Of a DNA stretch of 47,814 nucleotides, positions 17,351 through 26,558 are shown one piece after another; positions within the stretch are counted from its first letter, which is position 1, and every line of letters begins with the position of its first letter. Origin of the DNA: an uncultured Verrucomicrobiota bacterium (GTDB taxonomy: Bacteria > Verrucomicrobiota > Verrucomicrobiia > Limisphaerales > JADLHS01); the NCBI GenBank assembly GCA_903828255.1, contig CAIKLQ010000589.1:1-47814 (forward strand), given 5' to 3'. The translations under genes were made by a program, and so were the position numbers. The notes beneath the pieces are model-generated. The model did not search any database, was not told the origin of the DNA, and saw only the letters and a program-made list of their open reading frames with translations.

Positions 17351-18952
17351 ATGCCCTTTGGCAGCTTTTCGCGCGTGATTCAGACAACTGCCAGCGGTGC
17401 CGGAGCGGTGGAACGGCGCTTTCCCGGCCCGCTCCGCGCCTGGGAAATCGGATTTCTCGCCTTGCTCGTGGCCGGGTTGCTCGCCGCGTTCTGGGTCAAG
17501 TCGCGAAAGGAATACCTCGGCCACGATGAATTCATCACCGCCGTGCTGGCCGGAAGTCCCAGCCTGCCCGCGATGTTGGACACGATTCGCAATGGCGGCG
17601 AAACGAATCCGCCCCTTTACTACCTGCTCGCATGGTTCGTGGCGCGCGGATTCGGAACCGGCGAAGCCGCGTTGCGGGCGCCTTCGGCGGTTTGCACGGC
17701 GCTCGCCGCGGTGGTGGTCTTCTTCACCTTGCGAAAAGTCGTGGGGCCGGAAACCGCGGCGCTCGCGGTGGGGTTGGTCTTCGGCCTGAGTCGCGGGGTT
17801 TTCTGGTACCTGATTTGGGCCCGGTATTACGGGTTGTTCCTTTTGCTCGGCGCGCTGATGGCGTTTTTGTTTGTGCGGATCAATTCGATGGAAACTGTTC
17901 GGCGCCGCGACCTGTGGTTCGTGTTTCTGGTCCACACGGCGATGGTTTATTTGCATCTCTACGGGGCGTTGTTCAGCGGCATGTTTTTGGTGGCGCAAGT
18001 GGTCATGGACTGGTTGCGTGGTCGCTGGCGCTGGGCCGTGCCGGGCGCGGTGGTGGGTGCGTGGGCGACGTTTTTGTTGTGGGCCCCGGCATTGCCGAAA
18101 CAGTTTTACGTCACGAGTTGCGGCACTTGGACCCCGCGGCTGCAGTTTGGCCTGTTTGTGGATGAGCCGGCGATGCAAACGCCGCTGGCCACGGTGTTAT
18201 TGCTCGTCGCCGCACTCGCGGCCGCTACCGCGCTGGCCCGCCGCGCCGACGACAAGTCCGGGGTCGGAACGGGGTGGGTGTCCCTGCTCGTGCTGGCGCT
18301 GGCGTGGATGGTGGTACCGCTGGCCACCTGGGCGCTATCGCAGGTGCGGCAACCAATCTACATGCAGCGTTACGTGGCTCCCTGCGTGGTGGCCTTGGCG
18401 CTGATTCTGGCGGTGGGCTTGGCGGTGACGCGCTACTTGCCGCGCCCGGATTTCGTCCAGCCGGGCCGCGTGCCAGGCTGGTTGCCCGGTCTGATGACGG
18501 TGGGCATCCTCGGATTCTGTCTCCTCTTCCAACCGCTCCGGGCGGTGAAGGATCCGCCGCGCCCCGCCACCGCTTTCACGGACCTGGATTTTGGCCATCC
18601 CAACGTGCCGATGGTCTTCGAGGACTCGATGGATTTTTTACCGCGCACTTACTATGGCAAAGGGCGCGAATATCTCCTGCTGATTGATCACGCTGCCGCC
18701 GAGGCTTCGCCGGGATATTTCACGAAACAAATGGATCGCCTCTTCGATCCGTTCCGCGCGCATTTTCCAGAATTCAAGGTGCGGTACGCGACGGAACTGC
18801 CCGGCGGGCCGGAGGGTTTTCTGGTCGTGCATAACCCGCGCGCAGACACCTTCGCGTGGGTTCTGAAAAACCGACCGGGCTTCACGGCGGAACGGCTCGG
18901 AGCGTGGCCGGACGGGCAGGAAGTCTTTTGGGCGCGGCGCAGCGGGAACTGA
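17351..18952 (+). CDS. GT39-like membrane glycosyltransferase (ArnT/PMT fold)
   Basis: This 533-aa protein has a short cytoplasmic N-terminus, a first membrane span around residues 35-53, and then the first periplasmic loop with YLGHDEF, where the acidic pair marks the GT-C active site. A row of about ten further hydrophobic segments follows, and then a C-terminal soluble domain of about 130 residues. This is the layout of PMT/ArnT-type enzymes, which transfer sugar from polyprenyl-phosphate donors on the periplasmic side. The ATG at 17351 is chosen; the open frame upstream is arginine-rich and unlike a protein. The acceptor is unknown. The nearby convergent GT2/methyltransferase pair could supply the polyprenyl-linked donor (inference). 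Confidence 0.8.
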   Translation: MPFGSFSRVIQTTASGAGAVERRFPGPLRAWEIGFLALLVAGLLAAFWVKSRKEYLGHDEFITAVLAGSPSLPAMLDTIRNGGETNPPLYYLLAWFVARGFGTGEAALRAPSAVCTALAAVVVFFTLRKVVGPETAALAVGLVFGLSRGVFWYLIWARYYGLFLLLGALMAFLFVRINSMETVRRRDLWFVFLVHTAMVYLHLYGALFSGMFLVAQVVMDWLRGRWRWAVPGAVVGAWATFLLWAPALPKQFYVTSCGTWTPRLQFGLFVDEPAMQTPLATVLLLVAALAAATALARRADDKSGVGTGWVSLLVLALAWMVVPLATWALSQVRQPIYMQRYVAPCVVALALILAVGLAVTRYLPRPDFVQPGRVPGWLPGLMTVGILGFCLLFQPLRAVKDPPRPATAFTDLDFGHPNVPMVFEDSMDFLPRTYYGKGREYLLLIDHAAAEASPGYFTKQMDRLFDPFRAHFPEFKVRYATELPGGPEGFLVVHNPRADTFAWVLKNRPGFTAERLGAWPDGQEVFWARRSGN

Positions 18953-19120
18953 GCGCCGAGCTTGGAACGGTGGCGGCGGCCATCCTTGGCTGCCGTAGAG
19001 CTGTGGCTTCCAGCCCCGCGGAAAGAACGCCACGTCCGGGTAAGCGCCGCGGAATTCTTGTTAGCCTCGACTCCCTTGGAGCGCTATTTCCGGGCGGCAA
19101 GTTGCGCGCCCGCAACGGCA

Positions 19121-19138
19121 GGCAAGGATGCCGGCCGC
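19121..19138 (+). repeat. 18-bp dispersed repeat, copy 2
   Basis: GGCAAGGATGCCGGCCGC is identical to 14663-14680. It lies in the 190-bp spacer between two convergent genes, immediately beyond the methyltransferase stop. Confidence 0.5.
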
Positions 19139-19142
19139 TACT

Positions 19143-19916
19143 CTACGAGCGGCGCGCCACCGCAAATAGCGAGGTGCCGGTCTTCAGTTTTCCCTCCAGG
19201 GCGCGCCCATGTTCCCACGCGTAGGCAGCGCCCATGAGCCACGGTGCCGGCCACGGCGGCAACCGCAAATAGTCGGCGTAGGTCTTCTGGCTTTCATCCT
19301 GGTTCCCGGCTTTCCGCATCCGGCGCAGCACCGGCACCATCCAGCCGCCCCACCAAAAAATCTTTTCGACGGTCAATCCGCTGTCCGCAAACGCGGCCTG
19401 CAAGCGATCGGGCACATAACGCCGGCGGTGGCCTTGGACTTCGTCAAAGCGCGAAAATAATTCCGGCAGCGCCGGCACGCTCACGATCACCACGCCGCCG
19501 GGGCGGACCAACTCGCCCAACCGGGCCACCGCCGCGCGGTCATCGTCAATGTGCTCAATCACGTCCAGCGCCAGCAAACCATCCGCCGGCCCGGCGTTCG
19601 GTGGCAGCGGCTGTGTGAGGTCGGCTTCGATGAGCGTGCGGTCGGGGTGATCCAACCGTTCGAGCATCCGACGCGAAATATCGAGGCCGCGCACGCGATA
19701 GCCCGCAGCTTCGAGCGCGGTGAGATTCGTCCCCCAGCCACAGCCGGCATCGAGAATGCCCGCCGGCGGCGCGATGCCGTAACGTCGCAAAACCGACAGG
19801 GCCAACCGCGCGCGGGCCTGCCACCAGGGGTGCCGCCGCACGGTGGCTTCCAAATCCACCAGCAGGTTCTCCGGCATGTTGTCATCGGCGTCGCCTTTGG
19901 ACCAAGTGTGGATCAT
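19143..19916 (-). CDS. Class I SAM-dependent methyltransferase
   Basis: This 257-aa cytoplasmic protein has the Rossmann methyltransferase motif I ILDAGCGWGTNLTALE, motif II GLDIS, and a motif III/IV region with LLALDVIEHIDDD, then the LVRPGGVVIVSVPA strand. This fits the UbiE/Methyltransf_11 type. The segment LFSRFDEVQGHRRRYVP is typical of methyltransferases in polysaccharide or lipid-linked sugar clusters. The start at 19916 overlaps the upstream GT2 stop by 4 bp (ATGA), so the two are coupled. The likely job is methylating a glycan or lipid precursor made by that partner. The substrate is unknown. Confidence 0.88.
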   Translation of the reverse strand: MIHTWSKGDADDNMPENLLVDLEATVRRHPWWQARARLALSVLRRYGIAPPAGILDAGCGWGTNLTALEAAGYRVRGLDISRRMLERLDHPDRTLIEADLTQPLPPNAGPADGLLALDVIEHIDDDRAAVARLGELVRPGGVVIVSVPALPELFSRFDEVQGHRRRYVPDRLQAAFADSGLTVEKIFWWGGWMVPVLRRMRKAGNQDESQKTYADYLRLPPWPAPWLMGAAYAWEHGRALEGKLKTGTSLFAVARRS

Positions 19917-20911
19917 GAATTGTTGGCGCTGGAAGTTGGGTCTTGAGCGGCGCGGACGCCGAGGGCCTGGCGCACCACCCAGCGGGGACGATGCTTTACC
20001 TCGGTGTAAATTCGCCCGAGGTATTCCCCCATGATGCCGAGGAGCACGAGTTGAATGCCGCCGAAGAACAAAGCCACCCCCACCACCGCCGCCCAGCCCG
20101 GCAGTTCCTGCGCCGTGTGCCCCATGAACCGAAATCCCGCGAGCCGCCAGCCGATGATGAACAAGCCCGCGCACAACGACAATCCCACCGCCCCAAACCC
20201 CAACCAGGTGGCGAGCCGTAGCGGCACCGTCGAGAACGCGAACACGCCGTCCATCGCGAGCTTGAGCAGTTTGGTGAAGGGATACTTCGTCTGACCGGCG
20301 GCGCGGGCACTGCGTTCGTACTCCACGCCCGTTTGACGAAAGCCGCTCCAGGCACGGAGGCCGCGCAGGAAAACATTGCGCTCGGGGATTTGCCGCAGCA
20401 CGTCGGCGAACCGGCGACTCATCACGCAGAAATCCCCGGAGTCGAGCGGGATTTCCACCTCCGCCACCAGCTTCAGCAGGCGATAGAACAAGGCGTACGC
20501 GCCGCGTTTGAGCAGGTTCTCCTTCCGCTTGCGGCGCACGGCATAGACGACATCGAAGCCCTCGCGCAGTTTGGCGAGGCAGTCCGTCAAAATCTCCGGC
20601 GGGTCCTGCAAGTCGGCGTCCATAACCGCCACGGCCTCACCAGTGGCGTGCGCGAGACCGGCGGAGAGCGCGGCTTGATGGCCAAAATTTCGGGACAGGC
20701 CGATGATCTTGAAGCGCGCGTCGCGGGCGTGCATCGCGCAAAGCAGCGCGAAGGTCGCGTCGCGCGAACCGTCGTCCACGAGCACGACTTCCCAGGGCGA
20801 CCCCAGTTTTTCGAGCGCTTGCGTGAGCCGATCGTGCAACAGGGGGAGCACGTCCGCCTCGTTGTAACACGGGATGACGATGCTTAACGCTGTCTGGCTT
20901 CTGGGTTCCAT
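19913..20911 (-). CDS. GT2 glycosyltransferase, polyprenyl-phosphate sugar type (ArnC/DPM1-like)
   Basis: This 332-aa protein has an N-terminal GT-A domain: LSIVIPCYNEADVLPLL, VLVDDGSRDAT, the DXD-type MDADLQDPPE and LSRNFGHQAAL. Two C-terminal hydrophobic spans follow (about residues 230-255 and 270-295), ending MGEYLGRIYTEVKHRP. This is the architecture of GtrB/ArnC enzymes that make undecaprenyl-phosphate sugars on the cytoplasmic face. The start ATG at 20911 is used; upstream open sequence lacks family features. The gene overlaps the methyltransferase and probably feeds GT-C transferases such as the two GT39-like proteins in this window (inference). Confidence 0.92.
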   Translation of the reverse strand: MEPRSQTALSIVIPCYNEADVLPLLHDRLTQALEKLGSPWEVVLVDDGSRDATFALLCAMHARDARFKIIGLSRNFGHQAALSAGLAHATGEAVAVMDADLQDPPEILTDCLAKLREGFDVVYAVRRKRKENLLKRGAYALFYRLLKLVAEVEIPLDSGDFCVMSRRFADVLRQIPERNVFLRGLRAWSGFRQTGVEYERSARAAGQTKYPFTKLLKLAMDGVFAFSTVPLRLATWLGFGAVGLSLCAGLFIIGWRLAGFRFMGHTAQELPGWAAVVGVALFFGGIQLVLLGIMGEYLGRIYTEVKHRPRWVVRQALGVRAAQDPTSSANNS

Positions 20912-21215
20912 GCTTGGGCTGCCGCCGGCGCGACCTGCCCGACAGCGCGCAAAACATAGGCGACGCGGCGGGTTTTGAAAGCTTGATTTGCCGGGCGGGA
21001 ATCTAAAGCGCGCACCAGGGATACTCTCCCGGGAGCGCGAGCCGTCCCGGGCGCCCCGCGGCCCTGCTTGCTGGCCTCGGTGGGAGCTTGGGGCTTCAAA
21101 CTGCAACCCTGCCCCGGCGCTCAATCATCCGCAGTTTTGCCGACTCGCACTCTGGCGGATTTGCTTTAACCTTTCAAACTCATGGCACTCACTCGAACCA
21201 ATCGGGAACACGAAG
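20912..21215. other. 304-bp divergent intergenic region
   Basis: It lies between the minus-strand GT2 gene and the plus-strand GH127 operon, so it should hold promoters for both. GC-rich inverted segments occur around 21030-21060 (CTCCCGGGAG, a 10-bp palindrome). I see no convincing -35/-10 pair or operator, and no gene. Confidence 0.5.
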
Positions 21216-23540
21216 ATGAAACGTAAATCTCTTTTCACGCTGCTGGTCGCAGCGGTCGTGACTGCATTTGCCAACCCGATCACCCCAGTGCCGGAAAAAA
21301 TCTCCTGCGCCGTCGCGGATCGCCAGGACTTCCAGATTCCTGATCGAGTGCAACAAACCGGGTGGGTTGGTTCCCGCGTGAGTGCCAACGAGCGCAATCG
21401 CCTGGTCAAGATTGACCCGGCGCGACTGCTGGAAGGCTACCGCAAACGTCCGGGCCGGCAGTCCTGGGATGGCGAGCATGTTGGTAAGTGGCTCCATGCC
21501 GCCACCTTGGCCTGGGTTCAGACTGGCGATCCGGCCTTGCGCGCGAAGCTCGATGACACCGTGACGGAACTCTGCAAGTGCCAGCTTGGAGACGGCTACC
21601 TGGGCACCTACCTAGAGAAGGATCGCTGGACTGAATGGGATGTGTGGGCGCACAAATACAACTTGATTGGCCTGATCACTTACCTGCGCTACACCGGAAA
21701 CCTGACGCCACTTCCCACCTGCCGGCGTATGGGTGATCTCCTTTGCCAGACCTTTGGCGATCAACCGGGCCAGCGTGACCTCATCAAAGCCGGTTGGCAT
21801 GTGGGTTTGGCCCCGACCAGTGTGCTGGAACCGATGGTGTTGCTCTATCGCCTGACGGGCGAACCGCGGTATCTCGATTTCTGCAAATACATTCTCCGCG
21901 CCTGGGAGCAACCGAACGGGCCCCACGTCATCTCCACGCTTCTGACCGCCAAACGCGTGGACCAGGTCGGTAATGGCAAAGCCTACGAAATGCTCTCCTG
22001 TCTGAATGGCGCGCTGGAATACTACCGCACCATCGGCGGCGACCGGCAGATTCTCGACGCCTGCCTGAATGCCTGGCAGGACATCCTAGACAAGCGCCTC
22101 TACCTCACCGGGGCGGCGAGTTACGGCGAACTTTTTCACGACGACTATGACTTGCCCAATGTCGCCAACGTCGGCGAAACCTGCGTCACTGTTACCTGGC
22201 TTCAGTTCAATGCCCATCTGCTGCGGCTGACCGGCGAGGCGCGGTTTGCCGAGCAACTCGAGAAGGTGGTGCTCAATCAACTACTCGGCGCCCAGCGCCC
22301 CGATTGCGCCGCGTGGGGTTACTACGTCCAGATGGAAGGCAAGAAACCCTACAGCGATTCATTGGATGGACATTGCTGCCTGTCCAGCGGGCCGCGGGGC
22401 GTGGCGCTCATCCCCACCTTTGCCGCCAGCACGGACGCCGACGGGGTGGTAATGAACCTCTACGATGCGGGCCCAGCCAAGCTCGCGCTGCGCGACGGGG
22501 CGCAAGTTTCTCTCATCACCGAGACGCGGTATCCTAGCGATGGTCGGGTGCAACTCACCGTGAATCCCGCTGTGCCAAAAGCCTTCGCCGTCAAGGTGCG
22601 GATTCCTACTTGGTGTCGTTCGGCTAGCCTTGCAGTCAATGGCCGTAAGTTGGGCGCGAAGCCCGCCGCCGATGGTTACGTCGCCATCCAAAGAACCTGG
22701 ACCGCGGGCGATAAGATCGAACTGAACTTCCCGCTCGAACCACGGGTGGTCATCGGCGATCACCACAATCAAGGCAAGGTCGCGTTCCAATACGGCCCGC
22801 TTGTCCTCGCGGCGGACGAGGCGCTTCTGCCGGATGAAGTGCAGAGCCTCGCCGCACTCACCATTGCCAACCCGGATCTCGCCGCGCTGGCCGTTACTCC
22901 GGAGTCAGCGCCGGATAAGTTGAAAACCTGGCCGGGGGCGCGCGTCTTTCGGATCAAGACGCGGGCGCAAAAAACGGGCGCGCCCGTGGCGGTCCGCTTG
23001 ATTCCCTTCGCCGACGCCGGCGGCACGGGGACCCGCTACAAAGTCTGGCTACCTTTGCCCCGACAATCGAGCGGCAACCTATTGTTGGACGGAGTGGAGA
23101 GTCGGTCCCGCCTGGGAAACCAGCCCGGCTCCATCATTGATGAAGAGCTTCAAAGCGCGGTGGTGACTTTCGATGGTCAGCCGGCGAAAGAGGACTGGTT
23201 TGCGGTGACGCTTGAGACACCCACGGCGATCCGTCGGGTGAGGTTCATGCACGGAAACAATTTCCACGACGGCGGCTGGTTTGACGCCCGGGCCGGCCAG
23301 CCCAAGGTGCAAATCCAAAGCGCGATAGCCGGGGCGTGGGAAACCATTGGCGAGTTAGCCGATTACCCCGCCACGACGGCGAGCAACAATGCGAACCTCA
23401 AGTTCGGTCAACCGTTCACGCTTCAACTCGCAACTCCGGTGAAAGCAGTTGCCGTGCGCGTCCTCGGGGTCCCCGCGTGCGGCGACAATCCAAAACAAAA
23501 CTTTTCTTCCTGTGCGGAACTGCAAGCGTTTGATCCATGA
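21216..23540 (+). CDS. GH127 beta-L-arabinofuranosidase-type glycoside hydrolase, secreted
   Basis: This 774-aa protein has a Sec signal peptide (KRKSLFTLLVAAVVTAFA), the (alpha/alpha)6 core of GH127/DUF1680, and a C-terminal beta-sandwich (about residues 630-774) that resembles an F5/8-type C domain. The zinc-thiol active site known for Bifidobacterium HypBA1 is conserved: Glu321 and Cys323 in GETCVT, and Cys387-Cys388 in GHCCLSSGPRG, with Cys387 the expected nucleophile. It should release terminal beta-L-arabinofuranose or a related furanoside outside the cytoplasm. It overlaps the kinase gene by 4 bp (ATGA). The ATG at 21216 is chosen for the signal peptide. Confidence 0.92.
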   Translation: MKRKSLFTLLVAAVVTAFANPITPVPEKISCAVADRQDFQIPDRVQQTGWVGSRVSANERNRLVKIDPARLLEGYRKRPGRQSWDGEHVGKWLHAATLAWVQTGDPALRAKLDDTVTELCKCQLGDGYLGTYLEKDRWTEWDVWAHKYNLIGLITYLRYTGNLTPLPTCRRMGDLLCQTFGDQPGQRDLIKAGWHVGLAPTSVLEPMVLLYRLTGEPRYLDFCKYILRAWEQPNGPHVISTLLTAKRVDQVGNGKAYEMLSCLNGALEYYRTIGGDRQILDACLNAWQDILDKRLYLTGAASYGELFHDDYDLPNVANVGETCVTVTWLQFNAHLLRLTGEARFAEQLEKVVLNQLLGAQRPDCAAWGYYVQMEGKKPYSDSLDGHCCLSSGPRGVALIPTFAASTDADGVVMNLYDAGPAKLALRDGAQVSLITETRYPSDGRVQLTVNPAVPKAFAVKVRIPTWCRSASLAVNGRKLGAKPAADGYVAIQRTWTAGDKIELNFPLEPRVVIGDHHNQGKVAFQYGPLVLAADEALLPDEVQSLAALTIANPDLAALAVTPESAPDKLKTWPGARVFRIKTRAQKTGAPVAVRLIPFADAGGTGTRYKVWLPLPRQSSGNLLLDGVESRSRLGNQPGSIIDEELQSAVVTFDGQPAKEDWFAVTLETPTAIRRVRFMHGNNFHDGGWFDARAGQPKVQIQSAIAGAWETIGELADYPATTASNNANLKFGQPFTLQLATPVKAVAVRVLGVPACGDNPKQNFSSCAELQAFDP

Positions 23541-24574
23541 AAGCTGGAAAACAAGCTGCCTCGCTTCGAGCCAAGCCTGCGGTCCTCGTGATCGGCAGCT
23601 CGAACACCGACCTGATTATCAAGGCCGCGCGCATCCCCAAGCCCGGCGAAACGATTTTGGGTGGCGAATTCGTCCGCGCCGCCGGCGGCAAAGGCGCGAA
23701 CCAGGCCGTGGCCGCAGCCCGGGCGGGAGGGGCCGTGACCTTCATCGCCCGCATTGGCCGCGACGCAAATGGCGAAGCAGCCCTAGCTGGATTTGCCGCC
23801 GACGGCCTCAACGTGAGCCATGTAATTTGCGACCCGACCCGACCGTCCGGCGTGGCGCTCATCCTAGTTGATCAGAACGGCGAGAATAGTATCGCGGTCG
23901 CTTCGGGCGCGAATGACAAGCTAAGTCCGGCGGATGTGCGCAAGGCGAAGAATGCTTTTCGCGGCGCCCAGATCGTCCTGCTCCAATTGGAAACGCCGCT
24001 GCCGACCGTCGCGGCGTCCATCGCACTTGCCGCCGCCGAGGGCGTGCGGGTGGTTTTGAATCCGGCACCCGCCCGGCCGCTACCCGCCCAATTGCTGAAG
24101 CGCATTTACCTCCTGACGCCCAACGAGAGTGAGGCCGAATTGCTCACCGGCGTGGCGGTGTCCAACGAAACCACGGCGGCCCGCGCCGCCGCCCAACTGC
24201 TGGCTCGCGGCGTGCAAAACGTGATCATCACGCTGGGTTCGCGCGGCGCGTTCGTGGCGGGGAAAGGCTGGCGACAGTTAATTCCTGGATTCAAAGTCCG
24301 CGCGGTGGACGCTACTGGCGCGGGAGATGTTTTTAACGGCGCGCTCATCGTCGCGCTGGCTGCGGGCCAGTCGCTACTGGAGGCCGCGCGTTTTGCCAGC
24401 GCGGCAGCCGCCATTTCCGTGACGCGTTGCGGGGCGCAACCCTCAGCACCGACACGCCAGGAAATCCAGGCCGTGCTCGCCACAGGAATAGTTCCGCCCA
24501 GCAAGTATCCTCGCCCTTCCTCCGGTTGTAATATCCGAAAGCACTCCCTAAAAACCTGCCGATCCCGCTTATGA
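23537..24574 (+). CDS. rbsK: PfkB-family sugar kinase (ribokinase-like)
   Basis: This 345-aa cytoplasmic kinase has the PfkB/ribokinase signatures. VIGSSNTDLI is at the N-terminus, AAGGKGANQAVAAARAGG is signature 1, and VDATGAGDVFNGALIVALA is signature 2 with catalytic base Asp264. It phosphorylates a pentose or hexose, and ribokinase is the closest type. In this operon the substrate may be the pentose freed by the GH127 enzyme (inference). It overlaps both neighbours by 4 bp. The last 30 residues (CNIRKHSLKTCRSRL and before) extend past the usual end and are not conserved. Confidence 0.88.
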   Translation: MKAGKQAASLRAKPAVLVIGSSNTDLIIKAARIPKPGETILGGEFVRAAGGKGANQAVAAARAGGAVTFIARIGRDANGEAALAGFAADGLNVSHVICDPTRPSGVALILVDQNGENSIAVASGANDKLSPADVRKAKNAFRGAQIVLLQLETPLPTVAASIALAAAEGVRVVLNPAPARPLPAQLLKRIYLLTPNESEAELLTGVAVSNETTAARAAAQLLARGVQNVIITLGSRGAFVAGKGWRQLIPGFKVRAVDATGAGDVFNGALIVALAAGQSLLEAARFASAAAAISVTRCGAQPSAPTRQEIQAVLATGIVPPSKYPRPSSGCNIRKHSLKTCRSRL

Positions 24575-25548
24575 AAAACCCCCTATTCCCAAACTCCATC
24601 CCGAACCTCGCGTTCGCGTTATCCCTCGTTGCGCTCGCCGTATTGAACGGCGGCTGCAACAAATCCACCAACCCCAGCGCCAATCAAACCACCCCCGGCA
24701 AGCCGAAGGTCGCGCTCATCATGAAGTCGCTGGCCAATGAGTTCTTCAGCACGATGGCGGAAGGGGCCAAGCAGCATCAGGCCGCCACCCCCACCGCCTA
24801 CGAGCTAATCGTCAACGGCATCAAGAACGAAACCGACCTTGCTGAACAGGTGAATCTCGTCGAGCAGATGATTGCGCGGCGGGTCAACGCCATCGTCATC
24901 GCCCCGGCGGATTCAAAGGCGCTAGTGACCGTTCTCAAGCACGCCAAAGAAGCGGGCATCCTCGTGGTGAACATTGACAACAAGCTCGATGCCGATGTGC
25001 TCAAGCAGGCGGATCTCAAAGTGCCCTTCGTCGGCCCGGATAACCGTGCTGGCGCGCGCCAGGTGGGCGAAGCGCTCGCCAAGCAACTTACGGCGGGAGA
25101 CCAAGTGGCGATCATCGAAGGCATTCCGACCGCCTTCAACGGCCAGCAACGCCGGTTGGGATTTGAGGATGCCATGAAAGCCGCGGGGGTGAACGTCGTC
25201 AGCGTCCAGAGTGGTCGGTGGGAAATGGATACCGCCAACAATGTCGCAGCGGCGATCCTCAATGAACATGCGGGCCTCAAAGCCATTCTATGTGCGAATG
25301 ACAACATGGCGCTCGGCGCGGTTTCTGCCATTCAAGCGGCGGGCAAGACTGGCAAGGTTCTAGTGGTGGGCTTCGACAACATCAGTGCGTTGCGATCGTT
25401 GCTGGACAAGGGACAGGTGGTGGCGACGGCGGACCAGCACGGCGACCGGCTCGCGGTGTTCGGCATCGAGGCGGCGTTGAAAATCCTGAAAGGCGAAGCG
25501 CCGCCCGCGGATCAGACCACAGCGGTGGATCTCATTACCAAGGAGTGA
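24571..25548 (+). CDS. rbsB: Ribose-type ABC sugar-binding lipoprotein
   Basis: This 325-aa protein is a cluster B (RbsB/LacI-like periplasmic-binding) protein. The signal with lipobox LNGGC puts the lipid anchor on Cys29. The mature part begins KVALIMKSLANEFFSTMAEGAK and shows NGIKNETDLAEQVNLVEQMI, then IVIAPADSKAL and CANDNMALGAVSAIQAAG, which are typical. It should capture a monosaccharide and deliver it to the permease encoded next. The stop overlaps the permease start as GTGA. Ligand identity is not readable from the sequence, although the gene context favours a pentose. Confidence 0.92.
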   Translation: MKNPLFPNSIPNLAFALSLVALAVLNGGCNKSTNPSANQTTPGKPKVALIMKSLANEFFSTMAEGAKQHQAATPTAYELIVNGIKNETDLAEQVNLVEQMIARRVNAIVIAPADSKALVTVLKHAKEAGILVVNIDNKLDADVLKQADLKVPFVGPDNRAGARQVGEALAKQLTAGDQVAIIEGIPTAFNGQQRRLGFEDAMKAAGVNVVSVQSGRWEMDTANNVAAAILNEHAGLKAILCANDNMALGAVSAIQAAGKTGKVLVVGFDNISALRSLLDKGQVVATADQHGDRLAVFGIEAALKILKGEAPPADQTTAVDLITKE

Positions 25549-26558
25549 AGCTCCAGCCCAAAAAGCTTGCCGAATATGCGGCCTTGCTGGTGATCTGGCT
25601 CGGGCTGGTGCTGCTCTTTGGTTTATTGAGTGACAATTTCTTAACCAGCCGCACTTTCGCCACGCTGGCGAATCGCATCCCGGCACTCGCCGTAGTCGCG
25701 GCGGGCATGACGTTCGTGCTGATCATCGGGGGAATTGATCTCTCGGTTGGTTCGGTGCTCGGTCTTTGTGGCGCGGTGCTGGGGTTGGTGCTCGTGGATT
25801 TTCATCTGCCGTTCTGGGCGGCGATCCTGCTCAGTCTCGGAATCGGTCTCATCGCCGGCACGTTGAACGGACTGGTCAGCGTGTTCATCGGGATTCCTTC
25901 CTTCATCGTTACGCTGGGCATGTTGGAGATCGCGCGCGGACTCGCCTATCTCACCACCCATTCGCAGACAAAATATATCGGCGCCGCGGTGGAGGGTCTG
26001 TCCACGCCGGTCGCCGGACTGGCGGTGTCGCCGGCGTTTCTCATTGCCGTGCTGGTCATCGTGGCTGGCCAGGTGATTCTCACGCGCTCGGTGTTCGGTC
26101 GCTATGTTCTGGCGATCGGGGCCAACGAAACCGCCGTACGCTTTGCGGGCATCAACCCCAAACCGGTAAAGATCGCGGTCTTCGCGCTGCTGGGTCTGCT
26201 GACCGGGTTGGGGGGAGTTTTTTACACCTCGCGGCTGGGCTCTTCCGATCCGAACGCGGGTGTGGGCTTGGAACTTTCGGCGATCGCCGCGGTGGTCATC
26301 GGCGGCACGAGTCTCATGGGCGGACGCGGTTCGGTGGTGAACACTTTCTTCGGGGTGCTCATCATCGCCACGCTGGAAGCGGGCCTCGCCCAGGTCGGCG
26401 CTTCCGAGCCAACCAAGCGCGTCATTACCGGAGTGGTGATTGTGGTGGCGGTGATCCTCGACGCGTGGCGACATCATCTGACCGCCAAGAAATTCACGCT
26501 GTTGAAACAGTTGTTCTCCAGACCCAATCCCCCAGCCCGCCGCAGACTCAGCAGGTAG
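25545..26558 (+). CDS. rbsC: Ribose-type ABC transporter permease
   Basis: This 337-aa inner-membrane permease of the RbsC/AraH family has a GTG start overlapping the rbsB stop by 4 bp. It shows about nine spans, GMTFVLIIGGIDLSVGSVLGL, NGLVSVFIGIPSFIVTLGM, the ATPase-contact region GRYVLAIGANETAVRFAGI and GGTSLMGGRGSVVNTFFG. The body ends in the usual place, and the last 15 residues (LFSRPNPPARRRLSR) read into the decayed histidine kinase that follows. No RbsA-type ATPase gene is next to it, which is unusual for this family, so the transporter must borrow an ATPase or be non-functional. Confidence 0.9.
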   Translation: MKLQPKKLAEYAALLVIWLGLVLLFGLLSDNFLTSRTFATLANRIPALAVVAAGMTFVLIIGGIDLSVGSVLGLCGAVLGLVLVDFHLPFWAAILLSLGIGLIAGTLNGLVSVFIGIPSFIVTLGMLEIARGLAYLTTHSQTKYIGAAVEGLSTPVAGLAVSPAFLIAVLVIVAGQVILTRSVFGRYVLAIGANETAVRFAGINPKPVKIAVFALLGLLTGLGGVFYTSRLGSSDPNAGVGLELSAIAAVVIGGTSLMGGRGSVVNTFFGVLIIATLEAGLAQVGASEPTKRVITGVVIVVAVILDAWRHHLTAKKFTLLKQLFSRPNPPARRRLSR

